From: Candidatus Dadabacteria bacterium RIFCSPHIGHO2_12_FULL_53_21
Lineage (GTDB): Bacteria > Desulfobacterota_D > UBA1144 > Nemesobacterales > UBA2774
Direction of reading: 5' to 3'
Assembly (NCBI GenBank): GCA_001775255.1
Contig: MFCJ01000158.1
Location: 1,779 to 13,109, forward strand
DNA: 11,331 nucleotides
Notes under the pieces: model-generated
Seen by the model: the letters and a program-made list of their open reading frames with translations, nothing else
Databases searched by the model: none
What the model was told of the DNA's origin: nothing
Position numbers and translations under genes: made by a program
Shown: positions 1 to 6,500 of the stretch, one piece after another
Layout of the letters: the number at the start of each line of letters is the position of its first letter
How positions within the stretch are numbered: position 1 is the first letter of the stretch

Positions 1-1012
1 ACTTGCCCCCGCCGCCGAGGGCCGAAATCCTCTGCTTGGCCTGCGCGGCGTAACCGGCGTACATCTCCTGCTCGATAGACACTTCGAGGAATTTCTTGTA
101 GTAAACGACGGCCTGCTGAGGGTTGTTTGCCTTCTCGTAGCCCTGCGCTATAAAAAAGTACGAATCGGGATAATTCGGGTTAAGCGATATCGCTTTTTTC
201 TGGTTGTCGATGTTCTGGTTGAATTTGTTGAGGTAATAATACGTAATGCCGAGGTTCATGTATGCGGGCGCGTAATTCGGGTTCTCTTTTATAGCCTTTT
301 CGTACTCGTCGATCGCTTCGTTGTAGTGACCCTGCGTCCTGAGAGCGGTGCCGAATAAGTTGTGTATCTGCGCAGAAGGTGCTATTTCCGCCGCTTTTCT
401 GAAGTACTGGGTCGCCTGCCCGTAAGCCCTTTTCTTGAAGAACAAGGCGTTTGCGAGTCCCACATATGCCGGCACGAACTTCGGACTGAGCTCGAGGACC
501 TTTCTAATCTCGGGGGAGTCGGGGTTCTCTCCGCTGGCCGACCAAAGGATGTAAATGGCTTCCGGGTTATTCGGGTTTTTGGCCAGTATCTTCTGCGCGG
601 CTATCTTCGCGTCTTTCTCCCTGCTCAGCTGGATATAACTATATGCGAGCGCAAGCTGCACCTCTTCGAGGTTCGGATTTATCTGAAGCGCCTTCGTCAT
701 GTTCGTGTACGATTGGTTATAGTAGTTCTCGTATTCCTCCCTTACCTGATACCTGTAAAAACCCATGAACGAATATACTTCCGCCAGGCCCGCGTATGCC
801 TGCGCGTAATTCGGGTCGGCCTTTATAGCCTGATTGTAGAGGGATATCGCCTGGTCGAAACCCTCGGGTGTAAATTTCATAAAAGATTCCCTGCCCTGTT
901 TATAAAGACCCGCAGCGCCCCCCGCATTCTGGGCGTATGCTGCAGACTCAGCCAGATAGAATGCGCCTATGGTTACAGGCAGAAGTAAAAGACAAAAAAT
1001 AAACTTTCTCAT
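1..1012 (-). CDS. Secreted tetratricopeptide-repeat protein (3' end cut by window)
   Basis: Reading the minus strand from the ATG at 1012 gives 337 open codons running off the left edge. Residues 1-27 form a Sec signal peptide: basic MRK start, hydrophobic stretch, and an A-Y-A/Q cleavage site near 27/28. There is no lipobox, so the mature protein is probably periplasmic. The rest is a chain of about seven TPR units with the usual signature (A.A..NLG..Y, then A...NPN), clearest at 56-88, 103-130, 166-192, 197-226, 228-260 and 262-312. The end reached (alternating G and K after residue 332) looks close to a natural C-terminus. A GGGAGG ribosome site lies at 1018-1023. TPR arrays are protein-protein scaffolds; the partner is unknown. 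The lipoprotein gene 44 bases upstream on the same strand suggests co-transcription. A role in envelope or pilus assembly is only a guess from the nearby pilin genes. Confidence 0.88.
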   Translation of the reverse strand, partial: MRKFIFCLLLLPVTIGAFYLAESAAYAQNAGGAAGLYKQGRESFMKFTPEGFDQAISLYNQAIKADPNYAQAYAGLAEVYSFMGFYRYQVREEYENYYNQSYTNMTKALQINPNLEEVQLALAYSYIQLSREKDAKIAAQKILAKNPNNPEAIYILWSASGENPDSPEIRKVLELSPKFVPAYVGLANALFFKKRAYGQATQYFRKAAEIAPSAQIHNLFGTALRTQGHYNEAIDEYEKAIKENPNYAPAYMNLGITYYYLNKFNQNIDNQKKAISLNPNYPDSYFFIAQGYEKANNPQQAVVYYKKFLEVSIEQEMYAGYAAQAKQRISALGGGGK

Positions 1013-1056
1013 ATCATCCTCCCGAATTAAATTTTAAATAGAATTTTTCGGCTTGC

Positions 1057-1587
1057 TCAATAGGTCTCGTTTATATACTTGACGATTTCCTCGGCCATGC
1101 TTTCGAAAATATCCTTCGCCATAAATCCGGTGGAGCTGAAACCGTTCACCTCTCCGGTCGCGATTTCGTCTCCCGTCGCTTTATTCACCAGTGCGAGCTT
1201 AATGGCAATCGATACTTCGCCGAATTTAAGCGCACCGCCTTCGTACGAGACATCGGAGCTCGGCCTGTATTCACTCACCTCGCCTAACAACACTATAGTA
1301 TCTTCAGCGGGGATATTTTCAATTTCGCCGTATTTGACCTCCTTGAACTTATTCTCGGCTTCGATGAGAGCGGCCGTTTTATCCGGAAGCTTCGTGAGGG
1401 CGTCCTTCGGGAAGTACTCGATCTCAGTCTCGAAGGTCTCGACCTGTAATGCCTGAAAGTCACGGAGCTTCGTCTTTGTCGGCGTAAAATAGGAAGTAGT
1501 TTTTATATTCGTGCATCCTGAAACGAACAGGGCGAATACCGTGAGGCAAATCATCAACGGGAAAACTAAATGCTTATGTCTACACAT
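1057..1587 (-). CDS. Small outer-envelope lipoprotein (DUF4410-like)
   Basis: A 176-residue protein starts with a lipoprotein signal: K-H, a hydrophobic stretch, and a lipobox V-S-G-C with the acylated cysteine at residue 25. Signal peptidase II cleavage would leave about 152 residues anchored by a lipid. The mature part has an early conserved-looking stretch around F44-Q45, then alternating strands and a segment reading as a paired sheet near 120-150 (L.N..TG.E.A.GEV.G), followed by a C-terminal amphipathic helix. This general pattern recalls the DUF4410 lipoprotein family, but that assignment is from memory of the pattern and is tentative. An AAGGAGG ribosome site lies at 1599-1605, 11 bases before the ATG, which supports this start. 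The secreted TPR gene follows 44 bases downstream, so the two probably form a transcription unit. Function unknown. Confidence 0.85.
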   Translation of the reverse strand: MCRHKHLVFPLMICLTVFALFVSGCTNIKTTSYFTPTKTKLRDFQALQVETFETEIEYFPKDALTKLPDKTAALIEAENKFKEVKYGEIENIPAEDTIVLLGEVSEYRPSSDVSYEGGALKFGEVSIAIKLALVNKATGDEIATGEVNGFSSTGFMAKDIFESMAEEIVKYINETY

Positions 1588-1696
1588 GGTTCAAACCGCC
1601 TCCTTCTGAAATAGGTAGTATAAAATAGCATACTTCCTCTAATTGATAAATATTGATTCATTAGAACCGTGCTGACGGTCACCAAAACAGATATAC

Positions 1697-1711
1697 TGAC
1701 AAAAATTGTCA
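1697..1711. promoter_or_regulatory. 15-bp palindromic operator upstream of pilin 1
   Basis: The sequence TGACAAAAATTGTCA is a perfect dyad of TGACAA and TTGTCA around three bases. It is centred about 185 bases upstream of the predicted sigma-54 start site, a normal distance for an enhancer-binding protein. The same dyad recurs before the second pilin at 2732-2746. TGTC-type repeats are the reported recognition element of Pseudomonas PilR, so a PilR-like activator is a reasonable but unproven candidate; a CRP/FNR-family or repressor site is the alternative. Confidence 0.65.
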
Positions 1712-1862
1712 CATTTCCGAGATGGCGACCGAAAAATGTCGCATCTACTGAAATTCGGGAGTATGGCCGATGCAGAGAACGTTTGCACACACGCAAGTAT
1801 AAATGAGGGTTTTCTGTTAAATTACGGCATCATATGCTTTTGAGATTTTAAAATCACCTCAC

Positions 1863-1880
1863 TTGGCACGGCCATTGCAT
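1863..1880 (+). promoter_or_regulatory. Sigma-54 (-24/-12) promoter of pilin 1
   Basis: TTGGCACGGCCATTGCAT matches the sigma-54 consensus (TGGCAC-N5-TTGCW) essentially perfectly. The invariant GG is at 1865-1866 and the invariant GC at 1877-1878, with the required 10 bases between them. The start site would be near 1890, giving a leader of about 33 bases that contains the AAGGAGG ribosome site at 1908-1914. Sigma-54 control of pilin genes is established for Pseudomonas, Myxococcus and Geobacter. Confidence 0.92.
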
Positions 1881-1922
1881 CCTTAATCATCAAGACTCAT
1901 TACCGAAAAGGAGGTTATTGAT

Positions 1923-2504
1923 ATGTTAAGCAAGTTAAACAGAGTTAAAAAGGGAGAGAAGGGTTTCACACTTATCGAACTTCTCGTAGTAGCGGCAATC
2001 ATAGGCATACTGCTTGCGATCGCGATACCTAACCTTATAAAGGCGAGAATGTCGGCGAACGAAGCTAGTGCCAGGAAGTCCATGCAGACCCTGAGGGACG
2101 CTGAAGGCGAGTACTTCGAGCAGGACCTGGACGATCAGGGAGGAAGAGATTTTACCGATGCAATCGGTGCACTTGGAACTGCTCAGTCTTTGCGTGATCC
2201 CGGAGGTACTAGTGCCGAGGAGGACGCTCTTATTGACAGCAGCTTCGAGGCCGCGGAAGGCGCTGGTTGTGCCGACCCGAAGGCAGGTTATTGCCTCCAA
2301 GGTGATTTTGGTGCGTTCACTGCAAACGGTTCCGGCGGTTTTGACGATTTCGGCTGGCAGAACAGCATGTCGAGCTTTAACAAGACCGGCAGAAGGGACT
2401 TCGCGGTTTACGGTGACGGAGCTATAAGGTGCACATTAAGCACATCGGCAACAGGAGCCGCGGGAACATTTCAGGCCCTTCGTACCTCACCCGGCTGTGA
2501 TTAA
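1923..2504 (+). CDS. Type IV pilin (class III signal), first of a tandem pair
   Basis: A 193-residue prepilin. The positively charged leader of 14 residues ends in G, and prepilin peptidase would cut between G14 and F15. The mature N-terminus F-T-L-I-E has the conserved Glu5 (E19 of the precursor) and a long hydrophobic helix ending in the A-I-P kink, which forms the pilus core. The globular part, about 140 residues, holds four cysteines (116, 124, 170, 192), spaced so that C116-C124 and C170-C192 could form disulfides. An Asp-rich stretch (D68 to D71) follows the conserved Y-F-E-Q. An excellent AAAAGGAGG ribosome site sits 8 bases before the ATG. It is a paralogue of the gene at 2921, identical or similar over the whole helix and sharing the D-P-K-A-G-Y-C motif. 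It has its own sigma-54 promoter and terminator, so it is probably a monocistronic, highly expressed pilin. A PilA-type major pilin is likely; a pseudopilin is less likely. Confidence 0.93.
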   Translation: MLSKLNRVKKGEKGFTLIELLVVAAIIGILLAIAIPNLIKARMSANEASARKSMQTLRDAEGEYFEQDLDDQGGRDFTDAIGALGTAQSLRDPGGTSAEEDALIDSSFEAAEGAGCADPKAGYCLQGDFGAFTANGSGGFDDFGWQNSMSSFNKTGRRDFAVYGDGAIRCTLSTSATGAAGTFQALRTSPGCD

Positions 2505-2533
2505 CTCTTATAATTAATTGAAAGAAAAAACTT

Positions 2534-2572
2534 AAAACGGCGGGTTTGCAATAAACCCGCCGTTTTATTTTC
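2534..2572 (+). terminator. Strong intrinsic terminator after pilin 1
   Basis: A perfect 14-bp inverted repeat (AAAACGGCGGGTTT at 2534-2547 and its complement at 2553-2566) encloses a five-base loop and runs into a T-rich tract TTTTATTTTC. It lies 30 bases after the pilin stop codon. The A-tract on the left arm means it could also work weakly in the other direction, but no minus-strand gene ends here. Confidence 0.92.
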
Positions 2573-2731
2573 TAAATACCACACCACTACCCCAATTGAC
2601 AACGACCTTATCACAGTTTCTACAAAGCTAATAGACATTCGACAATAAAATTTTTTGCCACCCTTTGTTATGAAAATTGAATGTTTCCTTTTCATCCTCG
2701 GCCTGACTTTTTAACAGAATTTGTATAGCTA

Positions 2732-2746
2732 TGACAAATATTGTCA
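2732..2746. promoter_or_regulatory. 15-bp palindromic operator upstream of pilin 2
   Basis: TGACAAATATTGTCA is a perfect dyad that differs from the copy before pilin 1 by one base, in the central spacer. It is centred about 160 bases upstream of the predicted start site. A TGAC half-site with a following AACAGA precedes it here and before pilin 1, which indicates a shared upstream activating sequence, probably inherited with the gene duplication. Confidence 0.68.
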
Positions 2747-2870
2747 CGGGATTCCATAAGGATGAAAATCAATACGAGACAACCAGTGAAGCCATATTAC
2801 GATAATTCGTTTTATATAATATTAAGAGCATGTTATATCAGGAGACTCAAGAGATAATTTCATGCCGGTT

Positions 2871-2887
2871 CTGGTATATATATTGCT
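2871..2887 (+). promoter_or_regulatory. Probable sigma-54 promoter of pilin 2
   Basis: CTGGTATATATATTGCT has the invariant GG (2873-2874) and GC (2885-2886) exactly 10 bases apart and a good TTGCT -12 element. The -24 side is degenerate (TGGTAT instead of TGGCAC), so it is weaker than the pilin 1 promoter. The start site would be near 2898, and the ribosome site TAGGAG at 2906-2911 would lie within the short leader. Confidence 0.75.
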
Positions 2888-2920
2888 AATTATAAAGTAG
2901 GAAAGTAGGAGTATATACGT

Positions 2921-3520
2921 ATGATCAATCCGCAACAAAGAAAATTTGAAAAAGGATTTACCTTAATCGAACTCCTGATAGTGGCGGCTATTATAGGAAT
3001 TCTGCTCGCAATCGCTATACCTAACCTTCTGAAAGCCCGTATCTCCTCGAACGAGGTTAACGCGCGGAAGGCCCTGCAGACACTTAAAGACGCCGAGTAT
3101 GAGTATTTCGAACAGGACCTGGACGATAATGGTGACAGGAACTTTACAAACTTAATCGGAGTGCTCGGTATCGCGGGAACACTCAGAGACCCGGCCGGAA
3201 CAAGTGACCCGGCGGATGCGCTCATAGATTCCACTTTCGAAGATGCGGTCTCGAGCGACGGCAGCCCTTCGAGCTCCGCCGTTTGCATCGATCCGAAAGC
3301 CGGATACTGTCTCTCATGGAGCGCTGACGCCGGCACCGACGCTCAGTCGCTCAAAGGAGACTTCGGATGGGAGGCCTCGATGACGAGCGCCAGGGTAAAC
3401 GGCAGAAAGGACTTTTCAGCATTCACCGACAAGGTCATCAAGTGTACAGTGACATCACAAGCTTCGGGAGCAAACGGCACGTTCGAGTCAGGAAGCAATG
3501 ACCGTGCTTGTGATGGATAA
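2921..3520 (+). CDS. Type IV pilin (class III signal), second of a tandem pair
   Basis: A 199-residue prepilin. The leader is 12 residues, with cleavage predicted between G12 and F13; the mature protein begins F-T-L-I-E with Glu5 at E17, then the same hydrophobic helix and A-I-P kink as the first pilin. The similarity continues through Y-F-E-Q-D-L-D-D, L-R-D-P-G/A-G-T, D-P-K-A-G-Y-C, D-F-G-W, G-R-(R/K)-D-F and the C-terminal C-D. All four cysteines (122, 130, 175, 197) match those of pilin 1. Differences are a longer central loop, S-rich and disordered-looking (111-121), and an insertion at 132-145. It seems to be an ancient duplicate under its own sigma-54 promoter. No terminator is visible in the 87 bases before the ABC gene, so read-through is possible. 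It may be an alternative major pilin or a co-assembling minor subunit. Confidence 0.92.
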   Translation: MINPQQRKFEKGFTLIELLIVAAIIGILLAIAIPNLLKARISSNEVNARKALQTLKDAEYEYFEQDLDDNGDRNFTNLIGVLGIAGTLRDPAGTSDPADALIDSTFEDAVSSDGSPSSSAVCIDPKAGYCLSWSADAGTDAQSLKGDFGWEASMTSARVNGRKDFSAFTDKVIKCTVTSQASGANGTFESGSNDRACDG

Positions 3521-3607
3521 AATTGATTAATGCCACCTGAACACTCCTTTCAATGTATTGCAGTATTGCCTCCCAGCATTCATTAACATATATTTAGATG
3601 TCTGAAC

Positions 3608-4552
3608 ATGTCAGAAACAATTCTCAATATCACGAACCTCGTTAAGGACTATAAAACCGGGTTTTCGGGGAAGAAGACACGCGTCCTGAAGAACGTATCC
3701 TTCGACGTTTACAAGGGAGAGGTGTTCGGGTTCGTCGGGCCTAACGGCGCGGGGAAGACGACGACGTTCAAGTCGATCCTGGGGTTCGTCACTCCGACTG
3801 AAGGGAAGATAGAGCTCCTCGGCAAAGATCACTCGGACTCGGGGGCCAAGGGCAGGATCGGATATCTGCCGGAGAACCCTTACTTCTACGATTACCTCAC
3901 CGGGGAGGAGCTCCTTTACTACATGGGCGAGCTCCACGGCCTGAAGCGAAAATACCTCCACGAAAAAATAGAGGAGCTGCTCCGGAAAGTCAGCATGGAG
4001 CACGCGAAAAAGGTGCAGATGAGAAAATACTCGAAGGGCATGCTCCAGCGTATCGGCATCGCCCAGGCCCTCGTAAACGATCCGGAATTCATAATACTCG
4101 ACGAGCCGATGAGCGGACTCGACCCGATAGGCAGGAGAGAGATTAAAGACCTGATACTCGAAGAGAAACGGAAAGGAAAGACGATACTCCTGAGCTCCCA
4201 CATGCTCTCGGACGTGGAAGCGCTCTGCGACAGGGTCGGGATAATCATGGAAGGCACAGTCATAAAAATCGGAAATATCGGGGAGCTGCTTAAAGAGATT
4301 CACACGGACTACGAAATGCATCTCGAAGGGCCCGGCGACGAAGTAAAGCAGTGCGTAAAAGACCTGAGGGTGGAAATGGACAGCAGGGCCGGATACATAG
4401 TGCTCAAGTTCGACGAAGACATCAAGCGGATGGTCCTCGAAGCCGTTACGCGCACGTCAGCCGAGATCGTATCTATCCACCCGCTGAGGAAGTCCCTCGA
4501 AGGGCTCTTCGTAGAGGAAGCCAAAAAGGGGAACCCGCAAAAGGAACAATAG
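3608..4552 (+). CDS. ABC-2 type exporter ATPase, PilH-like by context
   Basis: A 314-residue nucleotide-binding subunit that powers a membrane exporter. Walker A is G-P-N-G-A-G-K-T at 44-51; the Q-loop region reads G-Y-L-P-E-N (85-90), as in many ABC-2 ATPases; the signature is Y-S-K-G-M (141-145); Walker B with the catalytic glutamate is F-I-I-L-D-E-P (161-167, E166); the D-loop is S-G-L-D-P; the switch histidine is H198. The last 90 residues form an extra domain after the core. The start lacks a clear ribosome site. A stop codon at 3584-3586 fixes the upstream limit, and ATG 3608 is the only ATG. The permease follows after 33 bases. ABC genes directly downstream of pilA, required for pilus assembly, are known in Myxococcus (pilH/pilI); equivalence here is inferred from synteny only. 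The substrate is unknown. Confidence 0.93.
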   Translation: MSETILNITNLVKDYKTGFSGKKTRVLKNVSFDVYKGEVFGFVGPNGAGKTTTFKSILGFVTPTEGKIELLGKDHSDSGAKGRIGYLPENPYFYDYLTGEELLYYMGELHGLKRKYLHEKIEELLRKVSMEHAKKVQMRKYSKGMLQRIGIAQALVNDPEFIILDEPMSGLDPIGRREIKDLILEEKRKGKTILLSSHMLSDVEALCDRVGIIMEGTVIKIGNIGELLKEIHTDYEMHLEGPGDEVKQCVKDLRVEMDSRAGYIVLKFDEDIKRMVLEAVTRTSAEIVSIHPLRKSLEGLFVEEAKKGNPQKEQ

Positions 4553-4585
4553 AAACTCGGGTGTCAGTCACACGAATAACATAAG

Positions 4586-5389
4586 ATGAGAAGAATACTG
4601 AGCGTCGCGCACAATACGTTCATAGAGGCAATCAGGGACAGGGTCCTCTACAGCCTGATACTGTTCGCGATAATAATGATCCTGAGCTCGCTCGTCTTCG
4701 CCAGCATATCGGCGGAACAGTACAACAAGATAGTCAAGGACTTGGGGCTCACCGCCATATCCATAATCGGAATCCTCATATCCGTTTTTCTGGGCATCGG
4801 CCTCGTATACAAAGAGGTGGAGAGAAAAACCGTTTACAACATTTTCTCGAAACCTATCAAGAGATACGAATTCATATTCGGGAAATACCTGGGCCTTGGG
4901 ATCACTCTATTCGTAATCACGCTCGGCATGGCGCTTATTCTATTCCTGCTGGTGCTGTTAATAGAAATCAGATACGAGGGGCTTATAAGTTTTTATTACG
5001 GGGGACATTACTACGCGGAATTTTTCAACGCGGTGTATTTCGAATACCTCGAATTCCTCGTCGTAATAGGCATTGCGCTCGTATTCTCGAGCTTCACGAC
5101 CCCCATTATGAGCGCATTATTCACTTTCTTCGTCATCGCGATAGGGCGTTTCTCGAGCGATATCAGACTATTCGCCGAGGAAGTGAAAAGCCCCTTAACC
5201 GGGCTCTTTTCAGAAGCGGTTTACAGAATAATCCCCAATCTGGAGAAATTCGACGTGAGGAGCGAAGCCGTATACGGAGGTGTAGTCAACCCCGATCTGA
5301 TTCTATACACGACGGTATATGCGGTCATATATACACTCGCACTCCTCATACTCGCGACCATCATTTTCGAGAGGAAAGAGTTTAAATAG
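4586..5389 (+). CDS. ABC-2 type exporter permease, PilI-like by context
   Basis: A 267-residue integral membrane protein with six predicted helices, at about 21-41, 55-75, 102-128, 154-171, 173-188 and 238-261. The cytoplasmic turn after helix 2 reads Y-K-E-V-E-R-K-T then F-S-K-P-I-K-R-Y-E-F-I-F-G-K, the typical ABC-2/NosY-type motif that contacts the ATPase. It should form a dimer that pairs with the ATPase encoded immediately upstream, 33 bases away. A 70-residue loop between helices 3 and 4 and another between 5 and 6 probably face the periplasm. No good ribosome site precedes the ATG at 4586, so translational coupling to the ATPase is possible. Only three bases separate its stop from the next start, which marks an operon. 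The exported substrate cannot be read from sequence; pilus-linked function is inferred. Confidence 0.9.
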   Translation: MRRILSVAHNTFIEAIRDRVLYSLILFAIIMILSSLVFASISAEQYNKIVKDLGLTAISIIGILISVFLGIGLVYKEVERKTVYNIFSKPIKRYEFIFGKYLGLGITLFVITLGMALILFLLVLLIEIRYEGLISFYYGGHYYAEFFNAVYFEYLEFLVVIGIALVFSSFTTPIMSALFTFFVIAIGRFSSDIRLFAEEVKSPLTGLFSEAVYRIIPNLEKFDVRSEAVYGGVVNPDLILYTTVYAVIYTLALLILATIIFERKEFK

Positions 5390-5392
5390 CAG

Positions 5393-6472
5393 ATGTCAGT
5401 CAGAACCGCGATAAAACCTTTGATCGCCCTCGTCATACTGGCCGCTCTTGTTGCGGTATCGATCCCGTTTCAGATCAGGATCGACGATATAAGGGGCAGG
5501 TTCCGGTCCGTCGAAGGGAGCCTTTACATATCGTCTTCGTCCTTGAAGAAGCTGTCTCTCGGCTACAACGAGCTCCTCGCCGACATTTATTGGATAAGGG
5601 CGCTCCAATACTTCGGCAGTAAGAAACCCGGCGAGCAGAATCCCGACCTTCTTTATCACTACTTCGATATTATCACGGACCTCGACCCGAAGTTCGTGAA
5701 CGCATACAGGTACGGGGGCACATTCCTGGCTGAACCCCCGCCTTTCGGACTCGGCGAAACGAGGAAGGGGATCGATCTCCTCGATAAAGGGAGAAGGAAC
5801 AACCCCGAGAATTACAAGCTGCCTCTCGAAGAGGCTTTCATCTATTATTTTTACCCGAAAGACTACGAAAAAGCCGCCGAGCTGTTCAGGGAAGCCTCCG
5901 AAAAACCGGGCATCTCCCCGCTCAGAAAGGCCTCGATAACCGGCATGGCGGCATCCGCTCACGCGAGGGGCGGAAACAACGAGCTATCGAGGAAGATCTG
6001 GGAAATCATTTACGAAACGAGCCCGAGCGGCGGGAGGAGGGAATTCGCGTTCAGGAACATCAACGAGATAGACACGATGGCCCTCGAGGACAAGCTGACG
6101 GAATCCCTAAAGGAGTACGTAAAGCGCTACGGAAGGCTGCCGTCGTCGCCTGAAGATCTGGCGCGGTCAGGCATAGTCAAAAACGGAATTCCGGAAGCCC
6201 CGGTGGGAGGCAAATTTATCCTCGCGCCCAAGATAGAAGCGATAAAGAGCTCGGAGCTCTCGAAGCGGAAAATCCAGGAGGACATATCTTTTCTAAACGC
6301 AAAGTCCGCCAGATATAAAAAACTATACGGAGATTATCCGAGGAGCCCGGATGAGCTCAGGCAATTCATCGAGCTGCAGACAACAGCGGATTTCCCGGTC
6401 CACCCGCTGGGCGAAGAATACGTATACGATCCTGTGACGGGCAAAGTGGAATCGAGCGTTGTAGTCGACTAA
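5393..6472 (+). CDS. Membrane-anchored TPR-like accessory protein with twin pseudopilin-like C-terminal motifs
   Basis: A 359-residue protein. One uncleaved N-terminal helix (about 7-26) anchors it. Residues 55-75 contain a distinctive S-L-G-Y-N-E-L-L-A-D-I-Y-W-I-R-A-L-Q-Y block. Residues 80-210 form TPR-like helical pairs (D-L-D-P-K-F-V-N-A-Y, then Y-E-K-A-A-E-L-F-R-E-A). The C-terminal third has two tandem related motifs, 238-287 and 303-355: a helix, then Y-(K)-Y-G-x-x-P-x-S-P-x-x-L, then P-x-x-P-x-G-x-x-(F/Y). The second copy reads like the end of GspG-type pseudopilins (P-L-G-x-x-Y-x-Y-D-P-x-T-G). It is coupled to the permease, starting three bases after its stop, with a GAGAGGAAAGAG ribosome site just upstream. 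This is the third gene of an ABC module next to pilins, analogous in position to Myxococcus PilG; sequence equivalence is unverified. Confidence 0.85.
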   Translation: MSVRTAIKPLIALVILAALVAVSIPFQIRIDDIRGRFRSVEGSLYISSSSLKKLSLGYNELLADIYWIRALQYFGSKKPGEQNPDLLYHYFDIITDLDPKFVNAYRYGGTFLAEPPPFGLGETRKGIDLLDKGRRNNPENYKLPLEEAFIYYFYPKDYEKAAELFREASEKPGISPLRKASITGMAASAHARGGNNELSRKIWEIIYETSPSGGRREFAFRNINEIDTMALEDKLTESLKEYVKRYGRLPSSPEDLARSGIVKNGIPEAPVGGKFILAPKIEAIKSSELSKRKIQEDISFLNAKSARYKKLYGDYPRSPDELRQFIELQTTADFPVHPLGEEYVYDPVTGKVESSVVVD

Positions 6473-6500
6473 ACCGCCCGGGAGAAGGCTCTAGAAGCTG

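Larger units (their letters stand above)
1588..1922. other. Divergent intergenic control region (lipoprotein / first pilin)
   Basis: A 335-base AT-rich gap without a convincing gene separates the minus-strand lipoprotein from the first pilin. It holds a series of TGAC/GTCA dyads (1673-1681, 1697-1711, and GCGAC-N8-GTCGC at 1725-1742), a 12-bp AT palindrome at 1844-1855 (GATTTTAAAATC), and the sigma-54 promoter at 1863-1880. I could not identify a convincing promoter for the minus-strand lipoprotein gene; a TATACT-like -10 near 1616-1621 lacks a good -35. Confidence 0.7.
2573..2920. other. Control region of the second pilin gene
   Basis: Together with the terminator this makes a 416-base gene-free stretch. 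It is AT-rich and contains the TGACAA dyad (2732-2746), a TGAC half-site 28 bases upstream of it at 2704, a 10-bp inverted repeat TTTTCATCCT / AGGATGAAAA (2689-2698 and 2759-2768) flanking that dyad, and a sigma-54 promoter at 2871-2887. I see no small gene with a ribosome site. Confidence 0.7.

Noticed and set aside
362..988. Long open frame on the plus strand opposite the TPR gene
   Set aside because: It is the antisense shadow of a clear signal-peptide/TPR protein, has no ribosome site and is rich in arginine and leucine in the way typical of shadow frames.
1566..1796. Minus-strand 76-residue frame in the divergent control region
   Set aside because: No ribosome site or recognisable composition; it overlaps the lipoprotein start and the palindromic operator.
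1783..1796. TTGC-N6-GCAA dyad upstream of pilin 1
   Set aside because: Four-base arms are expected by chance and no copy exists before pilin 2.
3611..4321. 236-residue minus-strand frame inside the ABC ATPase gene
   Set aside because: Complement of a gene with all ABC motifs intact; no independent start signal.
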